A stretch of DNA of 15,458 nt from VGKU01 sp964388785 (GTDB lineage Bacteria; Patescibacteriota; Patescibacteriia; UBA9934; GWF2-40-263): assembly GCA_964388785.1 (NCBI GenBank), contig CAYMBX010000024.1:1-15458 (forward strand). Reading direction: 5' to 3'. The notes below the pieces were generated by a model. That model did not search any database, was not told the DNA's origin, and worked only from the letters and a program-made list of their open reading frames with translations. Positions 1-6,181 of the stretch are shown here, one piece after another (position 1 is the first letter of the stretch; the number at the start of each line of letters is the position of its first letter). Position numbers and translations under genes: made by a program.

Positions 1-1011
1 GTTTTGTCCATAGCTCGTACGATATTTCATTCGCCCGAGAATGGAGGTGAGTTTCGGATCAATCGAGGAAACGGGGATACCGAGTTGGTAAAGTGCGTCT
101 TCGCCGGCTTTACGCAAATCTTGCGCGAGTGCTTTTTTGGCATCCTGCACCGCTTCTTCGATGCGTGCCGGATGAATACGGCCGTCTTTGATTAATGCTT
201 CCAGTGCGCGTTTGGCTACCTGACGACGGATTGGGGAGAATCCGCTGATCGTAATCGCTTGGGGGGTGTCGTCAACAATAATTTCCGTTCCGGTGAGCAT
301 TTCAATCGCCTTAATGTTGCGTCCTTCTTTTCCAATGATTCGGCCTTTCATCTCATCATTTGGCAGTTCAACCACCGTGGTTGTCGTATCCGTTGAGACG
401 GATGAGGCGAAACGCGTAAGCGCAAGCGAAAGCACTTTTCGGGACTTAACCTCCAATTCTTCTTCGGTCACTTCTTCCAGTTTGCGAAGTCGGCTCATGA
501 GTGCTTCTTCCGAATCCTGTTCGATCTCTTTGAGCAGTCTTTCCTCCGCCTGCTGGCGGGAGAGTCCCGCAATTTCTTGCAAAGTCACCACCTGTGCTTC
601 TTTTAATTTTTCGATGGATTCGCGCAACGCTTCCACGTCTTTTGTGCGTTCCTCTAGTTTTGTTTTCTTGTCTTCGAATTCAATGAGTTTTTGATCGAAG
701 AGGTTTTCTCGGTTTTCCAGGCGCCGCTGTTGGTCTTGTAGGTCGCGTCGTCGGGATTGCTCATCACGCTTCGCTTCTTCGATGAGAGCAATCGATTTTT
801 CTTTCGCATCAAGCAGAATTGTTTGCTGCTCGTTTTTCGCTTGCTGGATCAGTTCTTGTTGTTTGGTCTTCGCTTCGGCAAGCAGGCGTTCGGCTTTCGC
901 TTCGGCCTGGTCGGCCGCCTTTTTTCCGAGCGTCTGCCGATAGAGATAGCCGGCGACGGCCCCCAGTACAAGACCCACCACAAGCGTACCAACCACTTGA
1001 AGGGTAATCAT
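1..1011 (-). CDS. rny: Ribonuclease Y, N-terminal 337 residues (cut by window edge)
   Basis: RNase Y is a membrane-anchored endoribonuclease that starts mRNA decay in many bacteria. Reading left from the ATG at 1011, residues 4-24 form one hydrophobic membrane segment. Residues of about 28-195 are a long charged coiled coil rich in E, K, Q and R. A KH RNA-binding domain follows, with the GxxG loop GKEG at 227-230 inside GRIIGKEGRNIK. The last residues seen, GRMKYRTSYGQN, match the family's conserved lead-in to the HD catalytic domain, which lies outside the window. The frame is open to base 1. No Shine-Dalgarno site precedes the ATG; a weak TAAAGA (1022-1027) sits 10 bases upstream. It follows truB on the same strand after a 214-base gap. 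The family call is firm; only catalysis cannot be checked here. Confidence 0.96.
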   Translation of the reverse strand, partial: MITLQVVGTLVVGLVLGAVAGYLYRQTLGKKAADQAEAKAERLLAEAKTKQQELIQQAKNEQQTILLDAKEKSIALIEEAKRDEQSRRRDLQDQQRRLENRENLFDQKLIEFEDKKTKLEERTKDVEALRESIEKLKEAQVVTLQEIAGLSRQQAEERLLKEIEQDSEEALMSRLRKLEEVTEEELEVKSRKVLSLALTRFASSVSTDTTTTVVELPNDEMKGRIIGKEGRNIKAIEMLTGTEIIVDDTPQAITISGFSPIRRQVAKRALEALIKDGRIHPARIEEAVQDAKKALAQDLRKAGEDALYQLGIPVSSIDPKLTSILGRMKYRTSYGQN

Positions 1012-1070
1012 AAAATTTGCGTCTTTACGAAAGAAGCGTCGCGGATGAATTCGTTGTTCTTACGCCGAAA

Positions 1071-1094
1071 ATTCCTTCATCGTGCTGAAGGAAT
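1071..1094 (-). terminator. Hairpin between truB and rny, weak terminator
   Basis: A perfect 9-bp stem (ATTCCTTCA / TGAAGGAAT) encloses a 6-base loop. Read on the minus strand it is followed by only three more T's before C, so any intrinsic termination would be weak. It may instead attenuate truB read-through into rny or protect an mRNA end. Apart from this hairpin, nothing recognisable was found in 1012-1225. Confidence 0.35.
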
Positions 1095-1225
1095 GGAGTG
1101 GGATCTTGAAATACACACGAAAGGTCAAAGGCATAAGGGCGAATGTCCACATCGATTCGGCTTCTTTCAACAGTGAGATTCATTTAGAAGGGACGCGCTT
1201 AAATTAGCAAAAGAATGGCCACTTG

Positions 1226-1924
1226 TCAAAGTCGTGAGAGCATGGTTTCTAAAGGGATTGGAGATAGGTTTTCGAGTGTTGTGGCTTCGTGTATGGAAAA
1301 AGGGCCGATGGCCGTTCGGCGTAGGGATTCCACGTATCCGCCGGTGCCGAGCGCGCGGCCTAGATCGCGGGCAAGGGCACGAATGTAGGTTCCAGAGGAG
1401 CAATGGATGGTGAGCGGGAGTGATTGAGTGGTCGAGTCATTGAGAGACGGGCTCTTTTGCAATTCGATTGAATAAATCGTGACTTTTCTTGGCTTAGCTT
1501 CAAGTGGTTTTCCTTCGCGTGCTGCTTCGTACATTTTTTTGCCGCTAATTTTTACTGCACTATATGCTGGGGGTACTTGTTCGATCTCACCGGTAAATTG
1601 CGCTAAAACTTTTTGGATATCTTTTTCCACCCCTGCGGTACCCCTGCGGTACCCCTGCGGTTGGATCGTTCCGGTGACGTCATCCGTATCTGAGCTCGCC
1701 CCAAGGACAAACGTTGCCTCGTATGTTTTGTCGAGTCCGACGAATTTTTGAAATTCCCGCGTCGCTTCTCTTCCAACGCCAACAATCAATAGGCCCGTCG
1801 CAAACGGATCGAGCGTGCCGGCATGGCCGACGCGTCGGACACCGGTGGCGCGTCGCACGCGATTGACGACGTCGTGGGAGGTAAGGCCGGCGGGTTTGTC
1901 GATGAGGAGGTAGGAGGGTGACAT
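1226..1924 (-). CDS. truB: tRNA pseudouridine(55) synthase TruB
   Basis: TruB converts uridine 55 of the tRNA T-loop to pseudouridine. The 232-residue product opens with LLIDKPAGLTSHDVV and has the catalytic aspartate D39 in GHAGTLDPFATGLL. Other family blocks are TYEATFVLG (67-75), DDVTG (81-85), VPPAYSAVKISGKKMYE (117-133) and the C-terminal GTYIRALARDLG (178-189). The frame stays open upstream to 2167, but family similarity begins at the ATG at 1924. No Shine-Dalgarno site is present, and a promoter lies 10 bases upstream, so the mRNA is probably near leaderless. The length is slightly short for the family because no C-terminal PUA extension is visible. Residues 88-99 come from an 11-bp tandem triplication that keeps the frame open. 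Confidence 0.96.
   Translation of the reverse strand: MSPSYLLIDKPAGLTSHDVVNRVRRATGVRRVGHAGTLDPFATGLLIVGVGREATREFQKFVGLDKTYEATFVLGASSDTDDVTGTIQPQGYRRGTAGVEKDIQKVLAQFTGEIEQVPPAYSAVKISGKKMYEAAREGKPLEAKPRKVTIYSIELQKSPSLNDSTTQSLPLTIHCSSGTYIRALARDLGRALGTGGYVESLRRTAIGPFSIHEATTLENLSPIPLETMLSRL
1629..1661. repeat. Three tandem copies of an 11-bp unit within truB
   Basis: The unit ACCCCTGCGGT occurs three times head to tail with no mismatch. Eleven is not a multiple of three, so on the coding strand the copies are read in three different frames, giving roughly PQGY, RRGT and AGV. Three copies add exactly 11 codons; gaining or losing one unit would shift the frame of truB. The tract falls in the loop between the DDVTG block and the helix before FTGEIEQVPP, where TruB proteins vary. 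Confidence 0.95.
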
Positions 1925-1934
1925 ATGTAGGCGT

Positions 1935-1963
1935 AGCGTATTAAAAAAACACGGAATTGTCAT
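1935..1963 (-). promoter_or_regulatory. Promoter for truB, nested in the upstream terminator
   Basis: On the minus strand ATGACA (1963-1958) is followed by a 17-base spacer and TACGCT (1940-1935). The -10 ends 10 bases before the truB ATG, so transcription should start 0-4 bases before the start codon. The -35 sits in the last stem base and loop of the preceding lipoprotein terminator, and the spacer contains that terminator's 3' stem arm and T-run. TACGCT is also the -10 proposed for gdhA. Confidence 0.6.
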
Positions 1964-1969
1964 CCGTGT
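1943..1969 (-). terminator. Intrinsic terminator of the lipoprotein gene
   Basis: Read on the minus strand, a 7-bp stem ACACGGA / TCCGTGT with a 7-base loop is followed directly by six T's (seven counting the last stem base). The first stem base is the A of the lipoprotein TGA stop, so stop codon and terminator share sequence. Confidence 0.85.
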
Positions 1970-2589
1970 CAGTGAACGATTTGAGTGGTGCACCGCGCGA
2001 ATTCGCTTGAGCAGCGCACGATGAGTGTTGTTCCACCCGGGCCGATCTTCAAACCTCGCATGTGGATTTGTGGCGCAATCCAGCCCGCAAAGCGCACCAG
2101 CAGATCGTACTGACCTGGGGCAAGGCTCGTCGGCAGTTGCGCGCGTTCGTTGCCTTGTGCGAGCCATGCCGCAATACTCGACTCATCGGCGATTTCCAGA
2201 CGCACGCGCACCTGATCGGTTTGCGGCGGGTCTGTTTGATCTGAAGCCGGTGCGGCGTTCGTGGTGTTGATGAGCGATACGCCCGGTGGCGATGACTTGC
2301 CAGAGGTCGATTCGTCTTGGGTCGGGGCGGTGACTGGTACGATCTCTCCTTCCGGAGGTGGATTCACCAGGAGCTTAATGACCTCGGGTGTGCACGGGAC
2401 CCACGAACTGACATGGAGATCTGAATTGGGTGTAGAAGTATAGACAAAGCAGAATTTCACCTGCTCCATGTAAAAGAACACTGGGTTTTTGTTGTAGCCG
2501 GCGACTTTTTCCTCCGTGCTTGCACATCCCAAAGGAATGACAACACAGAGAACCCCAATCGCCAACAGACCCGCAAGCTTTCTCTTCAC
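1969..2589 (-). CDS. Predicted lipoprotein of unknown function
   Basis: No family was recognised. The 206-residue product starts with KRK, then a hydrophobic stretch LAGLLAIGVLCVVIPLG ending at cysteine 22, which suggests a lipoprotein signal peptide. The -3 proline makes the PLGC lipobox imperfect. Residues of about 70-130 form a Pro/Thr/Ser/Asp-rich linker, as in cell-surface proteins. The C-terminal part (about 130-206) looks beta-rich, and LAPGQYDLLVRFAGW resembles the turn-and-strand pattern of PEGA-like surface domains; this is only a resemblance. The GTG at 2589 is chosen because AAGGAGG lies 5 bases upstream. A more upstream ATG at 2634 would put that ribosome site inside the gene. 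It is monocistronic, diverges from infB and ends in an overlapping terminator. Confidence 0.8.
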   Translation of the reverse strand: MKRKLAGLLAIGVLCVVIPLGCASTEEKVAGYNKNPVFFYMEQVKFCFVYTSTPNSDLHVSSWVPCTPEVIKLLVNPPPEGEIVPVTAPTQDESTSGKSSPPGVSLINTTNAAPASDQTDPPQTDQVRVRLEIADESSIAAWLAQGNERAQLPTSLAPGQYDLLVRFAGWIAPQIHMRGLKIGPGGTTLIVRCSSEFARCTTQIVH

Positions 2590-2594
2590 GCTAA

Positions 2595-2601
2595 CCTCCT
2601 T
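2595..2601 (-). promoter_or_regulatory. Shine-Dalgarno site AAGGAGG that decides the GTG start at 2589
   Basis: AAGGAGG on the minus strand is separated by TTAGC from the GTG at 2589. It is the strongest ribosome binding site in the window and contrasts with the absent sites at infB, trxA, trxB, gdhA and leuS. Confidence 0.85.
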
Positions 2602-2621
2602 CCACGCGTATAAGAGGAGTT

Positions 2622-2650
2622 TTTTTATACCCATTCACCCACGGTGTCAA
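2622..2650 (-). promoter_or_regulatory. Promoter of the lipoprotein gene
   Basis: A perfect TTGACA (2650-2645) is followed by a 17-base spacer and TAAAAA (2627-2622); TATAAA at 2629-2624 is an alternative with a 15-base spacer. The predicted transcript start near 2615 gives a leader of about 25 bases carrying the Shine-Dalgarno site. Confidence 0.65.
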
Positions 2651-2663
2651 TCAAATCATGTAT

Positions 2664-2677
2664 CGTCGAGTTCGACG
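2664..2677. promoter_or_regulatory. Inverted repeat between divergent promoters, possible operator
   Basis: CGTCGA-GT-TCGACG is a perfect 6+6 inverted repeat. It lies between the -35 of the lipoprotein promoter (2645-2650) and the -35 of the infB promoter (2694-2699). Its position would suit a dimeric regulator, but a repeat of this length can arise by chance. Confidence 0.3.
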
Positions 2678-2693
2678 GTTCATCACTTCCTAA

Positions 2694-2722
2694 TTGACCG
2701 TTCCGGCTTTTTCCCGTAAACT
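2694..2722 (+). promoter_or_regulatory. Promoter of infB-trxA-trxB
   Basis: TTGACC (2694-2699), a 17-base spacer and TAAACT (2717-2722). The -10 ends 11 bases before the infB ATG, so the leader would be only a few bases long and could not hold a Shine-Dalgarno site; none is visible. Confidence 0.6.
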
Positions 2723-2733
2723 CCCAGCAGTTT

Positions 2734-4767
2734 ATGAATATTACCGAACTTGCACGACGCCTACGCGTTCCGCCACAGCAACTTCTCGACAAGCTCCCGG
2801 AGCTCGGGTTTTCTGTTGGAAAGAAGGCGATTAAGATTGACAATCGCCAAGCGCAAAAAATCATGGAAGCTTGGGGCGAGATGATGCGCAAACAACGGCT
2901 CGCGCAGAAAGTGGAACAGCAAAAGTCGTTTGCAGAACGCAAGGCGACGATGAAACCGAGTGAAATGAAAAAAGTAGCCGTTCCTTCGGTGATCACCGTG
3001 CGTGACTTCGCGTCCCGTTTGGAATTGCCGGTTCCGCGCGTCATGCAAGAGCTGATGAAAAACGGCATTTTGGCCGCGATCAATCAGCGTATCGATTTTG
3101 ATACAGCGAGTATCATTGCGGAAGATTTGGGTTATCTTGCCGAGCGCGAGGATCAGACGGTCGAAGAAGATGCGGAAGGTCTTGAGAAAATTCGCGAACG
3201 TGCTGAACAGGAAGACGGCGACCAGTTGCAACCACGGCCACCGGTGATCGTGGTGATGGGTCACGTCGACCACGGAAAGACGAAATTGCTCGATGCCATC
3301 CGACAAACGAACGTCGTTGAAACGGAAGCGGGAGGTATTACGCAGCACATCGGCGCGTATCAAGTGGAACGAAACGGAAGACAACTGACGTTTATCGATA
3401 CCCCGGGTCACGAAGCATTTACCGTCATGCGTTCGCGTGGCGCAAAGGTTGCGGATATCGCCATTTTGGTGGTGGCGGCAGACGACGGTGTCCAACCCCA
3501 GACAAAAGAGGTGATTAATATCATTAAATCCGCCGGCATTCCATTTGTTGTCGCACTCAACAAAATCGACCGCGAACAAGCCAATCCGGACAAAGTGAAA
3601 GGAGAACTGTCCGAGCTCGGATTGGTGCCGGAGGATTGGGGAGGAAAAACAATTGTCGTGCCTATTTCCGCGCTTCGCGGGACCAACATTGATGGTTTAC
3701 TCGACATGCTGCTTCTTGTGGCGGACATGGAAAAAGAAAAAATCGTCGCGAATCCAAGTCATCGTGCACTGGGAACCGTTATTGAATCACATGTGGATTC
3801 TGGTTCCGGAGCGGTTGCCACCGTTCTGATTCAAAGCGGGACGCTTCGCCAGGGAGACACCCTGAGTGTACGAGGGACGCTGTTTGGCCGCGTGCGTGCG
3901 ATGCGCGATTGGCGCGGAACGGAAATAAAAGAAGCACCTCCTTCCACACCGGCAAAAATCATCGGATGGAAACTCGCTCCTACCGTGGGAGACATCATGG
4001 AAGTTCCCCAAAAGGAAACGGAACTGAAGCGAATCAAATCAACGGACAGCACGCATCGTGCCACAGAGGAAGTCGCGGCGATCAAGCATATGCAACCAAA
4101 TTCCGATTCCGGCGATACTCAAGAGGATAAGCACTACTTGAATTTGATCATTCGATGCGACGTGCTCGGATCGCTTGAAGCGATTCTGGGAATGTTGGAT
4201 AAGATTCATCATGAACAGGTCGGCGTGAAAATTGTACAGAAGGGGCTCGGGAACATTACGGACGTGGACGTCAGCAATGCGGAGGGAACCCATGCGATTA
4301 TTATCGGTTTTAACGTGCGACCCACAACCACCGCGGAAGAGTTGGCACGTGAGAAGAATGTCGAGATTCGTGAATATCAAATCATCTATAAGCTGTTTGA
4401 GGATGTCATGGGTTCGCTCCAGAAAATGCTTCCTTCCGAAACCATCGTTCAGGAAGCAGGAACGTTTGGCGTGCTGAAGAATTTCCGCAAAACAGACCAC
4501 GGATGGATTGTAGGCGGACGCGTGAAAAAGGGGGTGCTCACGCCCGGAGCCAAATTGCGTCTTTCACGAAACGGCGAATATATCGGGGAAGGACGGATTG
4601 AAAAAATGCAGCTTGGCAAAGCCGATCTGAAACAGGCGACGGAAGGGCAAGAAATCGGATTTGATTATCGCGGAAAGATCAAGCCGGAAGAGGGTGATAT
4701 TCTGGAAGCGTATACGGAAGAGACCAAATCACAAAAATTAAAAATTGAAGGTGTTAATTTGCGCTAA
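2734..4767 (+). CDS. infB: Translation initiation factor IF-2
   Basis: IF-2 is the GTPase that brings initiator fMet-tRNA to the 30S subunit and promotes 50S joining. The 677-residue protein has two IF2-N modules (about 1-50 and 85-136) without the long acidic linker of large IF-2 forms. The G domain carries G1 GHVDHGKTK (176-184), switch block GGITQHIGAY (200-209), G3 DTPGHE (222-227), G4 NKID (276-279) and G5 SALRG (about 314-318). Domains II, III and the C-terminal fMet-tRNA-binding domain (GTFGVLKNFRK, RIEKMQLGK, GQEIGFDYRGKI) are intact. After GKT the protein has K184, where serine is more usual; the Walker lysine and threonine are kept. It heads a likely transcript with trxA, whose ATG begins 3 bases after its stop. 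truB, often in the infB operon, lies nearby on the opposite strand. Confidence 0.98.
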   Translation: MNITELARRLRVPPQQLLDKLPELGFSVGKKAIKIDNRQAQKIMEAWGEMMRKQRLAQKVEQQKSFAERKATMKPSEMKKVAVPSVITVRDFASRLELPVPRVMQELMKNGILAAINQRIDFDTASIIAEDLGYLAEREDQTVEEDAEGLEKIRERAEQEDGDQLQPRPPVIVVMGHVDHGKTKLLDAIRQTNVVETEAGGITQHIGAYQVERNGRQLTFIDTPGHEAFTVMRSRGAKVADIAILVVAADDGVQPQTKEVINIIKSAGIPFVVALNKIDREQANPDKVKGELSELGLVPEDWGGKTIVVPISALRGTNIDGLLDMLLLVADMEKEKIVANPSHRALGTVIESHVDSGSGAVATVLIQSGTLRQGDTLSVRGTLFGRVRAMRDWRGTEIKEAPPSTPAKIIGWKLAPTVGDIMEVPQKETELKRIKSTDSTHRATEEVAAIKHMQPNSDSGDTQEDKHYLNLIIRCDVLGSLEAILGMLDKIHHEQVGVKIVQKGLGNITDVDVSNAEGTHAIIIGFNVRPTTTAEELAREKNVEIREYQIIYKLFEDVMGSLQKMLPSETIVQEAGTFGVLKNFRKTDHGWIVGGRVKKGVLTPGAKLRLSRNGEYIGEGRIEKMQLGKADLKQATEGQEIGFDYRGKIKPEEGDILEAYTEETKSQKLKIEGVNLR

Positions 4768-4770
4768 TGT

Positions 4771-5085
4771 ATGTTGCTCCATCTCTCCTCAGAAAATTTT
4801 GATCAGACGGTCCTTCAGTCATCAAAACCTGTCCTTGTTGATTTTTGGGCGCCGTGGTGCGGTCCGTGTCGCGTGATGGGGCCGATCGTGGAGGAACTTG
4901 CTGGCGAGATGACAGAAGCCGAAGTCGGAAAGGTGAATGTGGATGAAAATACGGAAATTGCCCAACGCTACAATATTTTATCGATCCCGACTTTTATTAT
5001 TTTTAAAGGGGGTCAGGCGGTGGAACAGTTTTCCGGAACCATGGACAAAGAATCGTTGCGGCAGCGCGTTGAAAAGTACGTCTAG
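4771..5085 (+). CDS. trxA: Thioredoxin
   Basis: A cytoplasmic thiol-disulfide reductant of 104 residues, the normal length for a one-domain thioredoxin. The active site WCGPC has C30 and C33, in the block VLVDFWAPWCGPC. The cis-proline loop SIPTF has P73, and the C-terminal GTMDKESLRQRV helix is present. No signal peptide was seen. The ATG lies 3 bases after the infB stop and the trxB ATG lies 5 bases after its own stop, so the three genes should be co-transcribed. No Shine-Dalgarno site is visible, so translation may be coupled to infB. It is the natural electron acceptor of the adjacent TrxB. Confidence 0.97.
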   Translation: MLLHLSSENFDQTVLQSSKPVLVDFWAPWCGPCRVMGPIVEELAGEMTEAEVGKVNVDENTEIAQRYNILSIPTFIIFKGGQAVEQFSGTMDKESLRQRVEKYV

Positions 5086-5090
5086 AGCTT

Positions 5091-6032
5091 ATGGCGCCTC
5101 ATCAGGTGATTATTATCGGATCCGGTCCGGCGGGATACACGGCGGCGATTTATGCCGCGCGTGCTGAACTCGCCCCTGTTTTGTTTGAAGGACGTTCACT
5201 TGGCGGTCAACCGGGTGGACAGCTCATGTTGACGACGGAAGTGGAAAATTTTCCTGGATTTCCGGATGGACTCATGGGACCGGAGATGATGGAACTCTTT
5301 AAAAAACAGGCGTTGCGTTTTGGGACACAGATCGTGAGCGATGATGTCGTTTCTGTAGATTTTTCCAAACGTCCGTTTGTCGTAAACACAGCGAATCAAG
5401 CTTATGAAGCGAAATCCGTTATTGTGTGTACGGGTGCACAGGCGATCTGGTTGAACATTCCTGGTGAGAAAGAATATCAGGGTCGTGGGGTGAGTGCCTG
5501 TGCCACCTGCGATGGGTTTTTCTTTAAAGGCAAACAAGTTGTGGTGGTGGGTGGAGGTGATAGTGCCATGGAAGAGTCGAATTTTCTCGCGAAGTTTGCG
5601 AGCAAGGTGACGGTGATGCATCGACGCGAGGAACTTCGTGCGTCAAAAATTATGCAGGCGCGCGCAATGAATAATCCAAAGATTGAGTTTCTGTGGAATA
5701 CCGAAGTGCGCGAGGTGATCGGAGACGGTACGCGCATGACCGGGCTTAAAATTTTTAACAACAAAACAGAACAAGTCTCAGAGTTTGCAACAGACGGATT
5801 GTTTGTCGCGATCGGACATAAACCGAACACGGCTATTTTTGACGGACAGTTGGAACTGGATGCAAAAGGATACATTGTCGTGAAACCGCACACCGCACAC
5901 ACCAGCGTGGAAGGAATATTCGCAGGAGGAGATGTGATTGACCATGTGTATCGTCAGGCAATCACGGCTGCGGGGACCGGGTGTATGGCGGCACTGGATG
6001 CGGAAAGGTGGCTGAGTAACCTGTCGCCCTGA
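5091..6032 (+). CDS. trxB: Thioredoxin-disulfide reductase (NADPH)
   Basis: The flavoenzyme passes electrons from NADPH to thioredoxin. The 313-residue protein has the FAD dinucleotide fold GSGPAG (10-15), the redox pair C137 and C140 in SACATCDG, the NADPH fold VVGGGDSAMEE (152-162) and HRREELR (177-183), whose arginines usually mark NADPH preference. The second FAD motif GIFAGGDV and the C-terminal YRQAITAAGTGCMAA are present. The call is firm, and the neighbour trxA is its partner. The TGA stop lies inside the CCTGAG core of a REP-like repeat, so the last residues (NLSP) may have been set by that insertion. An intrinsic terminator follows 36 bases after the stop. Confidence 0.98.
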   Translation: MAPHQVIIIGSGPAGYTAAIYAARAELAPVLFEGRSLGGQPGGQLMLTTEVENFPGFPDGLMGPEMMELFKKQALRFGTQIVSDDVVSVDFSKRPFVVNTANQAYEAKSVIVCTGAQAIWLNIPGEKEYQGRGVSACATCDGFFFKGKQVVVVGGGDSAMEESNFLAKFASKVTVMHRREELRASKIMQARAMNNPKIEFLWNTEVREVIGDGTRMTGLKIFNNKTEQVSEFATDGLFVAIGHKPNTAIFDGQLELDAKGYIVVKPHTAHTSVEGIFAGGDVIDHVYRQAITAAGTGCMAALDAERWLSNLSP

Positions 6033-6065
6033 GCAGTCCCGCCAACGGCGGGACGACGAAGGATC
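6023..6065 (+). repeat. REP-like palindromic element, copy A
   Basis: The element starts GTCGCCCTGAG and ends CGAAGGATC, enclosing a perfect 8-bp hairpin GTCCCGCC-AAC-GGCGGGAC (6036-6054). The same ends occur in reverse orientation at 6103-6138. It begins inside trxB and supplies its TGA stop. Ends of the CCTGAG...CGAAGGATC type are common in intergenic REP-like repeats of bacterial genomes. Confidence 0.65.
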
Positions 6066-6067
6066 AC

Positions 6068-6095
6068 AAAGGACGAGTAAATCGCTCGTCTTTTT
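6068..6095 (+). terminator. Intrinsic terminator of infB-trxA-trxB
   Basis: Stem GACGAG / CTCGTC (6072-6077 with 6085-6090), a 7-base loop and five T's (6091-6095). A G.U pair and AAA/TTT can extend the stem. It lies between the two REP-like copies. Confidence 0.85.
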
Positions 6096-6102
6096 GATTC
6101 GG

Positions 6103-6138
6103 GATCCTTCGCTGGTCATTCGACCGCCTCAGGATGAC
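6103..6138 (-). repeat. REP-like palindromic element, copy B (inverted)
   Basis: On the minus strand it begins GTCATCCTGAG and ends GCGAAGGATC. Nine of the first 11 bases and all of the last nine match copy A; the interiors differ. A short inner hairpin GGTC-GAAT-GACC replaces the long GC stem of copy A. The pair flanks the trxB terminator symmetrically. Confidence 0.6.
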
Positions 6139-6150
6139 GGATGGAGAAAC

Positions 6151-6181
6151 AAAAAACCGCTCGGCAGGAGCCGAAGCGGTT
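6151..6181 (-). terminator. Intrinsic terminator of the PLP enzyme gene
   Basis: On the minus strand AACCGCTTCGGC pairs with GCCGAGCGGTT, with one bulged T and loop TCCT, and is followed by a T-run (six T's at 6156-6151, two of them paired). The first two stem bases are the AA of the gene's TAA stop. Confidence 0.85.

Noticed and set aside
266..694. Open plus-strand frame of 142 codons, rich in serine
   Set aside because: It is antisense to the coiled-coil and KH part of rny. The serine-rich product is what E/K/R-rich coding gives when read on the other strand.
1925..2167. Longer TruB starting at 2167
   Set aside because: The extra 81 residues overlap the lipoprotein gene and its terminator in another frame and show no TruB similarity.
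2590..2634. Upstream ATG at 2634 as the lipoprotein start
   Set aside because: It would place the AAGGAGG site inside the gene and the proposed -10 over the start codon, and would add 15 residues before the signal peptide.
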